This document shows, in pieces, positions 17,986-27,581 of a DNA stretch of 64,000 nt. The first letter of the stretch is position 1. Every line of letters starts with the position of its first letter. A program made the position numbers and the translations under genes. Origin of the DNA: Chloroflexota bacterium (GTDB taxonomy: Bacteria > Chloroflexota > Dehalococcoidia > Lucifugimonadales > JACPQL01); the NCBI GenBank assembly GCA_016190445.1, contig JACPQL010000007.1, positions 32,205 to 96,204 of the forward strand, given 5' to 3'. The notes beneath the pieces were generated by a model, which searched no databases, was not told the DNA's origin, and worked only from the letters and a program-made list of their open reading frames with translations.

Positions 17986-18136
17986 TGGCAGCCCCCAAGC
18001 ACCCGCCGCGGGCCGGGGCCGCCTTGGGGCGCAGTCCAGGGCAGGGCGGTCTGGCCCGCTTGCCCCCATTGTCCCCCGCGGCCCAAGACGGTAATATAGC
18101 GCCCATCACTGTCCGAGGGCTGCGGCTTCGCGGGGG

Positions 18137-19339
18137 GTGCCAATGCTAAGAGAGGTCCTACAGGGGCTACATGTTTTGGAGGTGGGGCGGTTCATCTCCG
18201 GCCCCTTCTGCGCCCGCCTTCTGGCCGATTGTGGTGCACAGGTGATCAAGGTGGAGCCCCCCGCCTGCGGTGACCCGGCGCGGGCCATGGGCCCCTTTCT
18301 GGGGGACAAGCCGCATCCTGAGCGCAGTGGCCTCTTCCTCTACGTCAACACCAACAAGCGGGGCATCACCCTGGACCTCTCCCGTCCCCAGGGCGCGGCC
18401 CTCTTCCGCCGCCTGGCCCGGGACGCGGACATCCTGGTGGACAACATGCCTGCGGGCACCCTGGAGAGTTGGGGGCTGGGCTACGACGGGCTGCGCCGGC
18501 TGAACCCCGCCCTGATAGTCGTCTCCATCACCGACTTCGGGCTCAGCGGTCCTCACAAGGGTTTCAAGGGGTCCCAACTGGTCCACGCCGCCATGGGTGG
18601 ATGGATGAGCAGCAACGTCATGGATACGCGAGCACCTGTCCGCCCGGGAGGATGGGTAATCCACTACGTCGCAGGGGTGGCCGCGGCGCTCGGTGCCATG
18701 ACGGCGGTGTTCCACCGCGACATCACCGGCGAGGGGATAGTGGTGGAACTGTCCCAGCAGGAGGTCATGCTGGAGGTCGGCTCCGCCCAGTTCACCGCCC
18801 AGATGCATACCGGCGTTGGTGTGACCAGGTCTCCGGGCAGCCTGGGCTTCCCCGGTCTTTTGCCCTGCCGGGACGGATGGGTGGGCCTGAACGCCATGAG
18901 CTTCCGCAACTGGGCGAACCTATGCAAGCTGGTGGGCCACCCTGAGCTTTCCGAGGAGCCCGATTTGGCGCGGATGGCGGGGCGGCAGGCCCGCGCCGCC
19001 GAGTTGACGGCCATGGTGTTGCCCTGGTCAGAGTCCAGGGGCAAGTGGGAGATACTCATGGACGGTCTGAAACAGGGTGCCACGGTGGGGTTTGTGGCCA
19101 CGACGGAGGACATCGCGAATTTCCCCATACACGAGGAGCGCGGCTTCTTTGTGGAGGTGGCACACCCGGAGATGGGTAAAGTCAAGCTGCCCGGGCCGCC
19201 ATTCCGTCTGGGCGCAGGGGCGCCCCACACATCACCCACGCCCGCTCCCACGCTGGGGCAGCACAACAACGAGGTTTACCAGGAGGCAGGGCTCAGCCAG
19301 GAGGAGGTAGAGGCCATGGCCCAGGAGGGGACCATCTAA
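18137..19339 (+). CDS. CaiB/BaiF (class III) CoA-transferase, alpha-type (catalytic Asp replaced)
   Basis: GPFCARLLADCGAQVIKVEPP; ITGEGIVVELSQQEV; PGGWVIHYVAG with His (codon 18662-18664) at the usual Asp position. Confidence 0.88.
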   Translation: MPMLREVLQGLHVLEVGRFISGPFCARLLADCGAQVIKVEPPACGDPARAMGPFLGDKPHPERSGLFLYVNTNKRGITLDLSRPQGAALFRRLARDADILVDNMPAGTLESWGLGYDGLRRLNPALIVVSITDFGLSGPHKGFKGSQLVHAAMGGWMSSNVMDTRAPVRPGGWVIHYVAGVAAALGAMTAVFHRDITGEGIVVELSQQEVMLEVGSAQFTAQMHTGVGVTRSPGSLGFPGLLPCRDGWVGLNAMSFRNWANLCKLVGHPELSEEPDLARMAGRQARAAELTAMVLPWSESRGKWEILMDGLKQGATVGFVATTEDIANFPIHEERGFFVEVAHPEMGKVKLPGPPFRLGAGAPHTSPTPAPTLGQHNNEVYQEAGLSQEEVEAMAQEGTI

Positions 19340-20577
19340 TGCCGCAGCCAGCGTTCCGTGGTGTGCGTATCCTGGACATGACCCACTTTTTGGCTGGCCC
19401 CGAGGTGACCCGCCACCTGGCGAACTTGGGTGCCCAGGTCATCAAGGTGGAGTCTTTGCAGCATTTCGACGCGGCCCGCAACCTTGGCACCCCCAAGGGC
19501 GAGGGCCCTCTCTACGAGCTCTCCTCTACCTACATCCACTACAACCGCCACAAGCAGGGCATCACCCTGAACCTTTACGATCCCCGCGGAGTGAAGACGT
19601 TCAAGGAGTTGGCCCGCATATCCGACGCTGTGACGGAGAACTTTCCTTGCGGCACCCTGGAGCGCCTGGGCGTGGCCCCAGAGGCCCTCTGGGAGGTGAA
19701 CCCCACCCTGGTGGTCTTCCGAATGGGGGCCTTCGGCGCCACCGGCTCGTGGCGCACTTATCCCTCCTTCGCCACCTCCCTGGGCCAGATCGGCGGCTTC
19801 TGGGAGCTCACAGGCTACCCTGACGACCTGCCCAGCAACTTCAACTTCGCCGGGGTGGACCCCATCAACGGCGTGCTGGCCGCCTTCGCGCTGGCGGCGG
19901 GCCTGCGCCACCGCCAGCGGACAGGCAAGGGCTTCGTTGTGGACTTCTCGCAACTGGAGGCCTTCACCACCCTCTTCGGGGATGCCCTGGCTGACTACAC
20001 CATGAACGGCAGGGTGCAGACCCGGCAGGCCAACCGTCATCCTGGGGGCGCACTTCAGGGGGTGTACCCCTGCCAGGGCGAGGACCGGTGGGTGGCCATC
20101 ACGGTGTGTACCGACAAGGAGTGGGCCGCCTTCTGCCGTGTCCTGGGCGAACCTACCTGGTGCCGCGACGCCAGGTTCCAGACGCAGGAGGGGCGCCTCG
20201 GCCACCACGATGAGTTGGACGCCCACATAGCCTCCTGGACGGCGGAGCGGGATGCCTGGGAGGTCGCCCAGCTTCTCCAGGAGGCGGGCATAGCCGCTGG
20301 CCACACCATAAAACCCGCCGACATCCTGGAAGACCCCCACCTCTCCCAGCGCGGCTGCTTTGAGGAGATAGAGAGGCCCTATAGCGGGCGGCGCCCCTTC
20401 TTCAGGCCTGCCATCCGCCTGTCCGGGCTGCCACGGACTCCGACGGAGCCGCCCCCAACCCTGGGCCAGCACAACCACCAGGTGCTGGCCACCCTACTGG
20501 GCCTTGCCGAGGAGGAGCTGCGCTCCCTGGAGGAAGCGGCGGTCATCGGCACCAATCCTATCAACCTGCGTGTGTAG
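19339..20577 (+). CDS. CaiB/BaiF (class III) CoA-transferase, beta-type (catalytic Asp present)
   Basis: GPEVTRHLANLGAQVIKVES; GVDPINGVLAAFAL with Asp (19858-19860); start codon overlaps the stop of the preceding gene (taatg). Confidence 0.88.
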   Translation: MPQPAFRGVRILDMTHFLAGPEVTRHLANLGAQVIKVESLQHFDAARNLGTPKGEGPLYELSSTYIHYNRHKQGITLNLYDPRGVKTFKELARISDAVTENFPCGTLERLGVAPEALWEVNPTLVVFRMGAFGATGSWRTYPSFATSLGQIGGFWELTGYPDDLPSNFNFAGVDPINGVLAAFALAAGLRHRQRTGKGFVVDFSQLEAFTTLFGDALADYTMNGRVQTRQANRHPGGALQGVYPCQGEDRWVAITVCTDKEWAAFCRVLGEPTWCRDARFQTQEGRLGHHDELDAHIASWTAERDAWEVAQLLQEAGIAAGHTIKPADILEDPHLSQRGCFEEIERPYSGRRPFFRPAIRLSGLPRTPTEPPPTLGQHNHQVLATLLGLAEEELRSLEEAAVIGTNPINLRV

Positions 20578-20610
20578 TGCCACGGGCCTGGGGATGGCAG
20601 CGGAGAAGCT

Positions 20611-21285
20611 GTGAGCGAACTGGTGGACTTGACCCTGACTCTGGGCGGCGAGCGGATGACCCCCGTGCCTGGCCTGCTGGGCGTGGAGATCGAGCCGGTC
20701 CATGTGCATGAGCGCGACTATCGCTCCAACTCCCGCATCTCCATGAGCATCCACCTGGGCACCCACGTGGATGCCCCTTACCACTTCGTCCCCGGGGGCG
20801 CCACCGTGGACCAGGTGCCTCTGGAGCAGTTCACGGGGACAGGAATTCTCATTGACCTGAGGGGCCGGTGGCGCCGGCGCGCCTCCATAGGCCCGGCGGA
20901 GCTGTGGGGAGCTGGCGTGGGCCGGGAGCAGGCCATGGACCGGATGGCGGTCCTCTTCACCGGCTGGACGGCCAGCGAGTCTGGCTCCACCCGTCTCTAC
21001 ACCGACAATCCCTTCCTCTCTCCTGAGGCAGCCCGTTCCCTGGTGGAGGCAAAGGTGCGAGCTGTGGCCGTGGACTTCCCAGTGGACCAGTCCCCTGGAG
21101 ATGCGCCTCCCAGCCCGCACCAGTTTCCCGTCCACCGCATCCTGCTGGGTGCCGGCATCCCCATCATCGAGAACCTGGTCAACCTGGACCGGCTGGTGGG
21201 AAGACAGTTTGAGCTATGGGCCTTGCCCCTCAAGATACACCGCGGCAACGGCGGTGCCACCCGAGCCGTTGCCAGGCTGCTTTAG
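20611..21285 (+). CDS. Cyclase family protein (kynurenine formamidase-like)
   Basis: HLGTHVDAPYHF metal-binding signature; GIPIIENLVNLD. Confidence 0.85.
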   Translation: MSELVDLTLTLGGERMTPVPGLLGVEIEPVHVHERDYRSNSRISMSIHLGTHVDAPYHFVPGGATVDQVPLEQFTGTGILIDLRGRWRRRASIGPAELWGAGVGREQAMDRMAVLFTGWTASESGSTRLYTDNPFLSPEAARSLVEAKVRAVAVDFPVDQSPGDAPPSPHQFPVHRILLGAGIPIIENLVNLDRLVGRQFELWALPLKIHRGNGGATRAVARLL

Positions 21286-21438
21286 CAGACCCACCCTGAG
21301 CGTGGCTCTCCCCTTTCCGGTTCGGGGCCTCCAGCCCCGCTCGACTGCCAGGTGGCAAACTGCTATCATGCGTCTCTCCTGGGACAGGCGCTGGTGACAT
21401 GAGCCTTCAACGATGACTAGAGAGCACCACGGCAGTTT

Positions 21439-22719
21439 ATGATCACCCCTGCCATCCCGCGGCGTTTGCCGCACGCCCTGGACGCCCTGGGACTACGGGA
21501 ATTCCGCCTTCTTTGGTTCTCCTCCTGGCTTGGGTACGTGGCCAGATGGATGGAGATTATTGTGACGGCGGACCTGGTCTACAGGATGACCGGGTCTCCC
21601 TTTCTCACCGCCGTGGTGGGCTTCTGCCGCTCCATACCGACGGTAGCTCTGGGCCTCTTTGCCGGCATCCTGGCAGACAAGGTGGACCGAAAGCGACTCC
21701 TTCTGGCGGTCCAGGGAGTTAACCTGGCCGTTATCGGCGTGCTGGCTGTCCTGGCCCTCACCGAGACCATAGCCCTGTGGCAGGTCATCCTCATCACCCT
21801 GACCATGGGAGTAGGCTGGGTCTCGGACTACCCCTCGCGCCGCTCCCTGGTCCTGGACATAGTGGGGCGCGAGCGTATCACCAACGCCATAGCCCTGGAT
21901 GCCTCTGCCATGGTGGGTAGCAAGATGGCTGGCCCAGCTCTGGGCGGCCTGCTCATCTGGCTCGTCGGCGCCGGGGGCGCCTTCGCGGTCATGGCGGCCT
22001 GCTACCTCGGCAGTCTTGCCCTGCTCTCTCTGCTCCGGCCGCCACCTGTGAGGGGGGCACGAGCACCCAGGCAGCCGGTATTCTCCGCGTTGGTAGAGGG
22101 AATGCGTTACGCCCGGTCCAGGCCAGTCCTATGGGGCGCCTTGCTGGTCACGGTGGTGGCCAACCTCTTCATCTTTCCCTACATCGTACTGGTGCCGGTG
22201 CTGGCCCGCGATGTGCTGGGCGTGGGGCCGGTCCTCATGGGCCTGCTGGGCGCTGCTGAGGGGATGGGCTCACTGGTGGGCACCCTTTTCGTGGCCTCTC
22301 TGGGAAACATCACCCGCCATGGCCGCGTCTTTGCCTTCGGCACCCTGGCGGCGGCGGTCTCCCTCTCTGTCTTCGGCTTCTCCCACTGGTACCCCCTGTC
22401 GCTGGCCCTTCTACTGGCCACAGGCGTGTGCCTCGCGGGCTTCGCCAGCATGCAGAGCACCATATTCCTCCTCGGCTCCCCGGACCACCTGCGGGGGCGG
22501 GTCTTCGGCACCCTTATGCTGGCGATCGGTATGAATCCCGTGGGGATGTTATATTTGGGGTTCCTCTCCAGTCATTTTGGCGCGGCCAACGGGGTGGCCA
22601 CCAATGCCCTCACCGCCGTGGCACTGATGCTGGTGGTCCTCGCTCTGGTCTCTCCTCTCTGGCGTGAGCCGACAGCGCCGCCATCCCGGGTCTCGGGCCA
22701 GCAGGGGACCTCAAGTTGA
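21439..22719 (+). CDS. MFS transporter (MFS_3-like)
   Basis: GLFAGILADKVDRKRLLL loop motif; about 12 TM segments. Confidence 0.82.
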   Translation: MITPAIPRRLPHALDALGLREFRLLWFSSWLGYVARWMEIIVTADLVYRMTGSPFLTAVVGFCRSIPTVALGLFAGILADKVDRKRLLLAVQGVNLAVIGVLAVLALTETIALWQVILITLTMGVGWVSDYPSRRSLVLDIVGRERITNAIALDASAMVGSKMAGPALGGLLIWLVGAGGAFAVMAACYLGSLALLSLLRPPPVRGARAPRQPVFSALVEGMRYARSRPVLWGALLVTVVANLFIFPYIVLVPVLARDVLGVGPVLMGLLGAAEGMGSLVGTLFVASLGNITRHGRVFAFGTLAAAVSLSVFGFSHWYPLSLALLLATGVCLAGFASMQSTIFLLGSPDHLRGRVFGTLMLAIGMNPVGMLYLGFLSSHFGAANGVATNALTAVALMLVVLALVSPLWREPTAPPSRVSGQQGTSS

Positions 22720-22744
22720 CATACCCCAGCATGGGTGATACAGT
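22716..22744 (+). promoter_or_regulatory. Candidate sigma70 promoter upstream of citrate synthase
   Basis: TTGACA-N17-TACAGT; -35 overlaps the stop codon of the upstream MFS gene; long (~250 nt) leader to start at 22992. Confidence 0.5.
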
Positions 22745-22991
22745 GAACAAACGGAGGCCTACCGGGCTCCCGTGCCCCATCACCTGGGCGCGTGGCTGTT
22801 GGCAAGGGGTGAGTCTCGTATGGTAGAGGCGGTGGTCGTCGAGGCGCGGTGCCACGCTGCTCTAAGTCCCCTTTTCGCAAGCGTTTTCGGGGGATAAGTG
22901 CGTCCCCCTTTGGTCTGTGGACCGGGCAGTGCGCGGGCCATGGAACAAGCCCGGCGTCTCCCGGAAGGAGCGACACGCAGGAGGGTGACTG

Positions 22992-24137
22992 ATGACCACA
23001 CAGCAGCGGGAAATATCGCTGGCCCGGGGGCTCAAGGGCGTGTACCTTGATACCACAGAGTCCAGCGACGTACAGGGCGACATTGGCAAACTCATCTACC
23101 GTGGCTACAACATCCACGACCTGGCAGAGCAGTCCACCTTCGAAGAGACCATCTACCTTCTCCTCTACGGCAAGCTCCCCACCCGCGCTCAACTGAACCA
23201 GTTCGGTGCCACGCTGCACCAGAGCGGGAAAGTCCCCGGGCCAGTGATTGACATCATTCGGTCGGTGCAGAAGTCCCACCCCATGGACGTCCTGCGCACG
23301 GCGGTCTCCGCGCTGTCTGCCTTCGATCCTGAGACGGAAGACAACTCGCCCGAGGCGACCCTGCGCAAGGGCATTCGCCTCACCGCCCAGACGCCCACCA
23401 TTGTGTGCGCCCACGATCGTATTCGCCACGGGCTCAAGCCGGTGGAGCCCAATCCTAGCCTGAACTTCGCGGCCAACTTCCTGTACATGCTCAAGGGTGA
23501 AGCCCCCTCAGAAGCCGATACAAAGCTGATGGACACGGACTTTATCCTGCATGCGGACCACGGCTCCAACGCATCGGCCTTTGGGGCGCGGGTGGCCGCC
23601 AGCACCCTGGCGGACCTCCACTGCGCCGTCGTGGCGGGGGTCGCTACTCTCAAGGGCCCCTGGCACGGCGGTGCCGCCGAGAAGGTCATGGAGATGGCCC
23701 TGGAGATTGGCGAGGAGTCCAAGGCCCTCTCCTACATCGAGGATAGACTGAAGAAGGGGGACCGGGTGATGGGCTTTGGGCACCGGGTGTACACGGCGGA
23801 GGACCCCCGGGCCCGCCACCTGCGGGATAGGGCCAAGGCGCTGGGAGATAGGATGGGCCAGCCCAAGTGGTGGCGCATCCTGAGTGCAGTGGAGGAGAGG
23901 ATGCGTCCTTACGCCCGCCGGGGCATCTGCGTCAACGTGGACTTCTGGTCCGGGTCCATCTACTATCTCCTCGGCATTCCTGAGGACCTGTTCATCTCCA
24001 TCTTCGCCATCGGACGGGTCCCAGGGTGGGCGGTCCAGGTGCTGGAGCAGCAAAAGAACAACATTCTGATCAGGCCCCTGCTCAAGTACGTGGGCCCAAT
24101 GGATGTGCCGTACGTCCCCATAGACCAGCGGTCATAA
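22992..24137 (+). CDS. Citrate synthase (type II-like, 381 aa)
   Basis: LIYRGYNIHDLAEQSTFEETIYLLLYGKLPT; DFILHADHGSNASAF; VMGFGHRVY; VDFWSGSIYYLLGIP. Confidence 0.93.
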   Translation: MTTQQREISLARGLKGVYLDTTESSDVQGDIGKLIYRGYNIHDLAEQSTFEETIYLLLYGKLPTRAQLNQFGATLHQSGKVPGPVIDIIRSVQKSHPMDVLRTAVSALSAFDPETEDNSPEATLRKGIRLTAQTPTIVCAHDRIRHGLKPVEPNPSLNFAANFLYMLKGEAPSEADTKLMDTDFILHADHGSNASAFGARVAASTLADLHCAVVAGVATLKGPWHGGAAEKVMEMALEIGEESKALSYIEDRLKKGDRVMGFGHRVYTAEDPRARHLRDRAKALGDRMGQPKWWRILSAVEERMRPYARRGICVNVDFWSGSIYYLLGIPEDLFISIFAIGRVPGWAVQVLEQQKNNILIRPLLKYVGPMDVPYVPIDQRS

Positions 24138-24201
24138 GGACTCTCGCGGCGCAGAGCGAAGCCTGCGACCGCCCTAGCAGAAAGGAGCGCTGGGCACCAA
24201 G

Positions 24202-24423
24202 ATGCAGTACAGTGTGGAACACCAGGTCCTGGAGCGAAATGATGCCGGACTAGTCTGCACGCACTACTGGCTTATCGCAAGCCCTAACGGGCCCACAAGC
24301 CAGGGGGTGTGCAAAGTCTGCGGAGAGGCCAGAGAGTTCAAGAACTCGGTCCAGATCACCAGTTGGGAGTCCGAGGGGGGTGACTACCGCCAGCACGGCC
24401 TGACGGTGGACCGGACGCTGTAG
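24202..24423 (+). CDS. Small Zn-ribbon-like conserved protein (73 aa)
   Basis: CTHYWLIASPNGPTSQGVCKVCGEAREFKNS: C-x-H plus CxxC; coupled to next gene (TAG/GTG overlap). Confidence 0.6.
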   Translation: MQYSVEHQVLERNDAGLVCTHYWLIASPNGPTSQGVCKVCGEAREFKNSVQITSWESEGGDYRQHGLTVDRTL

Positions 24424-25727
24424 TGGCTTCTGTCAGGACCAGGCCGGGGGCGCACGACCTTGGGGCGCCCCCGGCTCTTTTTGCCCACCCGCATCACCGC
24501 ATGGCAGGAGCACCGTTGGCCAGCGCCGAAGAGGAAGTCCGCCTTCGCATCCACAGGGATGGGCCCATCACCTTCCGCGAGTTCATGGAGGTGGCCCTGT
24601 ACGCCCCAGGCGTGGGGTACTACGCCAGCCGGGGAGCGGAGAGCGCCCAGCGGGACTACTTCACCGCTCCCAGCGTGCATCCCCTGTTCGGCGCGCTGGT
24701 GGCCCATCAGCTTCAGCAGTTCTGGGAGGCGCTGGGGCGCCCAGAGGCCTTCTGGGTGGTGGAGCCAGGCGCCGGCGATGGCCTGCTCTGCCGCGACATC
24801 CTGAGCTGGCTGTCCCACCTGGACACCTCCATGGCCCACGCTGTACGCTATGTTGTCACTGATCGGGGCAGCGGGCTGAGGGTGGAGCAGGAGCTACCGG
24901 CGGACCTCCTGCCCAGGGTGCACCGTATTCGGACGGCCGGCCTGCCCCTGGGCCCCATCACGGGGTGCATCATCTCCAACGAGCTTCTGGACGCCTTCCC
25001 CGTGCACAGGGTAACAGTGCAGGGGGGCCGTCTGCGTGAGATATACGTGGGCCTCGACGCTCAGGGTGGGTTGGTGGAACGGTTGGGGAGGCCGTCCACA
25101 CCGGCCCTGGAGAAGCGTTTCAGGGAGCTGGGCATATCCCTGCCCGAGGGGTACCGCACCGAGGTGAACCTGGAGCTGGCGTCATGGGTACGGGAGGTGG
25201 CCTCCACCCTGGAGCGAGGTTTTGTGCTCACCGTGGACTACGGCCACCCCGCCACCGACCTGTACGGCCCCACCAGGTCCCGGGGCACCCTCCGCTGCTA
25301 CTACAGGCACACCCTAAACGCGAATCCCTACCAGCATGTGGGACGGCAGGACATAAGCGTGCACGTGGACTTCACCACGCTGATCCGCCTGGGAGAGCCA
25401 GCAGGGCTCCAGACCCTGGGCTTCGCCACCCAGGGGGAGTTCCTGGAGAACCTGGGGTTCCGCGCCTACCTAGCGAGCCTGGCGGCGCGGCGCGACCTTC
25501 ACCCAGCCGTCCGTCGCAACAACCAGATGGCCATGGAGGAGCTGGTCAAGCCCGACGGCATGGGCGCCTTTCGCGTGCTGGCGCAGGGAAAGGGCGTGGG
25601 TGCCCCCGCGCTGCACGGCTTCAGTCGAGACAACCCACTGTGCCAACGCCTGGAGGCCGAGAGCGGGACATTGCCCGTGCCCATGGCCACCAAGCACCAC
25701 CTGGCGGGCCGTCTGTGGCACGGCTAG
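24423..25727 (+). CDS. Class I SAM-dependent methyltransferase, MidA/NDUFAF7 family
   Basis: GPITFREFMEVALYAPGVGYYASRG; VVEPGAGDGLLCRDIL; GCIISNELLDAFPVHRV; alternative start ATG 24501. Confidence 0.88.
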   Translation: MASVRTRPGAHDLGAPPALFAHPHHRMAGAPLASAEEEVRLRIHRDGPITFREFMEVALYAPGVGYYASRGAESAQRDYFTAPSVHPLFGALVAHQLQQFWEALGRPEAFWVVEPGAGDGLLCRDILSWLSHLDTSMAHAVRYVVTDRGSGLRVEQELPADLLPRVHRIRTAGLPLGPITGCIISNELLDAFPVHRVTVQGGRLREIYVGLDAQGGLVERLGRPSTPALEKRFRELGISLPEGYRTEVNLELASWVREVASTLERGFVLTVDYGHPATDLYGPTRSRGTLRCYYRHTLNANPYQHVGRQDISVHVDFTTLIRLGEPAGLQTLGFATQGEFLENLGFRAYLASLAARRDLHPAVRRNNQMAMEELVKPDGMGAFRVLAQGKGVGAPALHGFSRDNPLCQRLEAESGTLPVPMATKHHLAGRLWHG

Positions 25728-26293
25728 CCGGGGTTGAGCCCCAGCGCGGCGGCCACGGGCTTCAGGGCGTCAATGACAACAGAGATGTGCTGGTCTAGGT
25801 CTACTCCTATTTCCTGGGCCCCCTGCACGATATCCTCCCGGTTCACCGCTCTGGCGAAGGCCTTGTCCTTCATCTTCCGCCTCACCGACTGCGCAGTGGT
25901 GTCCTCCAGGCTCTTGGAGGGGCGCACCAGGGCCACGGCGGTGACGAAGCCGCTAAGCTCGTCCACGGCAAACAGGGCATGCTCCATCAGGGACTCTCGG
26001 GGCACGCCGGTGTGGTTGCCGTGGGAGAGGACGGCCCGGACAATGTTCTCCGGGTAGCCCCGCTGCCGAAGGATGTCGGCGCCGTAGGTGGGGTGCTGCT
26101 CCGGCGAGGGGCAGACATCCCAGTCGAAGTCGTGCAGGAGACCCACCACCCCCCACAATCCCTCGTCCTCACCGAAGTGGCGGGCATAGGCGCGCATGGC
26201 GGCCTCCACCGCCAGCCCGTGCTTGATAAGGGTATCACCTTTGGCGTGCTCCTGTAGAAGCGTGAAGGCGCTCTCTCTGTCCACAGTGCTCAT
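25724..26293 (-). CDS. HD-domain phosphohydrolase
   Basis: KHGLAVEAAMRAYA...WGVVGLLHDFDWD HD motif. Confidence 0.8.
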   Translation of the reverse strand: MSTVDRESAFTLLQEHAKGDTLIKHGLAVEAAMRAYARHFGEDEGLWGVVGLLHDFDWDVCPSPEQHPTYGADILRQRGYPENIVRAVLSHGNHTGVPRESLMEHALFAVDELSGFVTAVALVRPSKSLEDTTAQSVRRKMKDKAFARAVNREDIVQGAQEIGVDLDQHISVVIDALKPVAAALGLNPG

Positions 26294-26365
26294 GCCTTCC
26301 TCCCCATTTCAGAAGGGCACTTACGGCTCTCACCGCCCTCCCTCGCCGAGTATAGCACTCCAGAG

Positions 26366-27265
26366 CTAGACCTGCCGCCCCGCGCGCTCCTCCCGCACCG
26401 TCTTCTCCAGGACGGAGATAAAGTTGAGGACGCCGCGCGCCAGGTGCTTTCCCCGAAGGGTGATCACGCCTGCCTGGTCCACGGGCAGAAGGTGGGACAG
26501 GCTGACCACGCCCAGGTGTCGCTCGTCCTCGGGGTCTATGGCCAGCCTGGGGCCCACGGAGATGCCCATCCCAAGGGCCACGTAGCGTTTTATCATGTCC
26601 ATGCTCTCCATCTCCACCACCACCTGGTACCGCAGGCCCTTGCGCTGGAACAGGCCCTCCAGCAGGGTGCGGGTGTAGGTACCTGGAGACATCAGGATGA
26701 GGGGCCATGTGGCAATGTCCTCCAGGGATACGACGGGCAGGCCCAGGATGGGATGGCCCAGGGGCGCGATGAGCACACGTTCGTAGGTGAAGAGGGCATG
26801 AAACTCCAGAGGGAGGTTCGTCTCCCGCGCGGGCACCAGGCCCAGGTCCACCTCCCCCGAGTTGACCAGCTCCAGGACCCGGGCCCTGTTGCGAGACAGG
26901 AGGCGTATGGGCATCTGGGGGTACTCGGCACGGAAGTTGCGGACCACCTGAAGGAGGGTGTGGGGGATCATGTCCGGCGTGGTGGCCACGGACACAGAGC
27001 CCTTGTGCTCCGCCGTCTTGAGCTTGGCCACCAGCGAGTCCATCCCCTCGATGAGCGGCATTGCCAGCTCGTATAGCTCTTCACCCTCCTTGGTGAGCTG
27101 GATGGGCCGCTTGACCCTATCGAACAGCACCACCCCCAGATCGCTCTCAAGCTTCTGAATATGCGTGGTCACGGTGGGCTGCCCCAGCTCCAGGAGTTCT
27201 GCCGCCTTGGAGATGCTGCGCAGCCTGGCGGCGTAGCAGAAGCTATTCAACTCCCGCAGTTCCAT
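26366..27265 (-). CDS. LysR-family transcriptional regulator
   Basis: MELRELNSFCYAARLRSISKAAELLELGQPTVTTHIQKLESDLGVVLFDR HTH; start moved to 27265. Confidence 0.9.
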   Translation of the reverse strand: MELRELNSFCYAARLRSISKAAELLELGQPTVTTHIQKLESDLGVVLFDRVKRPIQLTKEGEELYELAMPLIEGMDSLVAKLKTAEHKGSVSVATTPDMIPHTLLQVVRNFRAEYPQMPIRLLSRNRARVLELVNSGEVDLGLVPARETNLPLEFHALFTYERVLIAPLGHPILGLPVVSLEDIATWPLILMSPGTYTRTLLEGLFQRKGLRYQVVVEMESMDMIKRYVALGMGISVGPRLAIDPEDERHLGVVSLSHLLPVDQAGVITLRGKHLARGVLNFISVLEKTVREERAGRQV

Positions 27266-27281
27266 GGGTTCCTCCTGGCAT

Positions 27282-27332
27282 GTATCATGTATGACGATGT
27301 CTATTATCACACAATATCCCTTTACATGATAC
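27282..27332. promoter_or_regulatory. Perfect 10-bp inverted repeat in the LysR divergent intergenic region
   Basis: GTATCATGTA (27282-27291) / TACATGATAC (27323-27332) in an AT-rich island. Confidence 0.55.
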
Positions 27333-27410
27333 CGGCTGAGGGGGATAATGGGAATCGAAAAGAGAACAGGGCGCGGTGCCCTGCCTCGGTTTGGAAAAGG
27401 AGATGGTGTC

Positions 27411-27581
27411 ATGCTACACAGGTTCATAGAGGGGCTTTCGGAGGCCCTGTCACGCGGCGACTTCCAACTCTACCTGAGCGGCGTTCAGACGGGCTTTCAG
27501 CCAGGTGTGCCCACCAAAGCTGAGGCGCTGCGGGACTACCAGGAGGCCCTGAGGGTTCACGACGGAGCCCTGCTAGGGTAA
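27411..27581 (+). CDS. Small hypothetical protein (56 aa)
   Basis: MLHRFIEGLSEALSRGDFQLYLSGVQTGFQPGVPTKAEALRDYQEALRVHDGALLG; AAGGAG ribosome-binding site upstream. Confidence 0.45.
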   Translation: MLHRFIEGLSEALSRGDFQLYLSGVQTGFQPGVPTKAEALRDYQEALRVHDGALLG

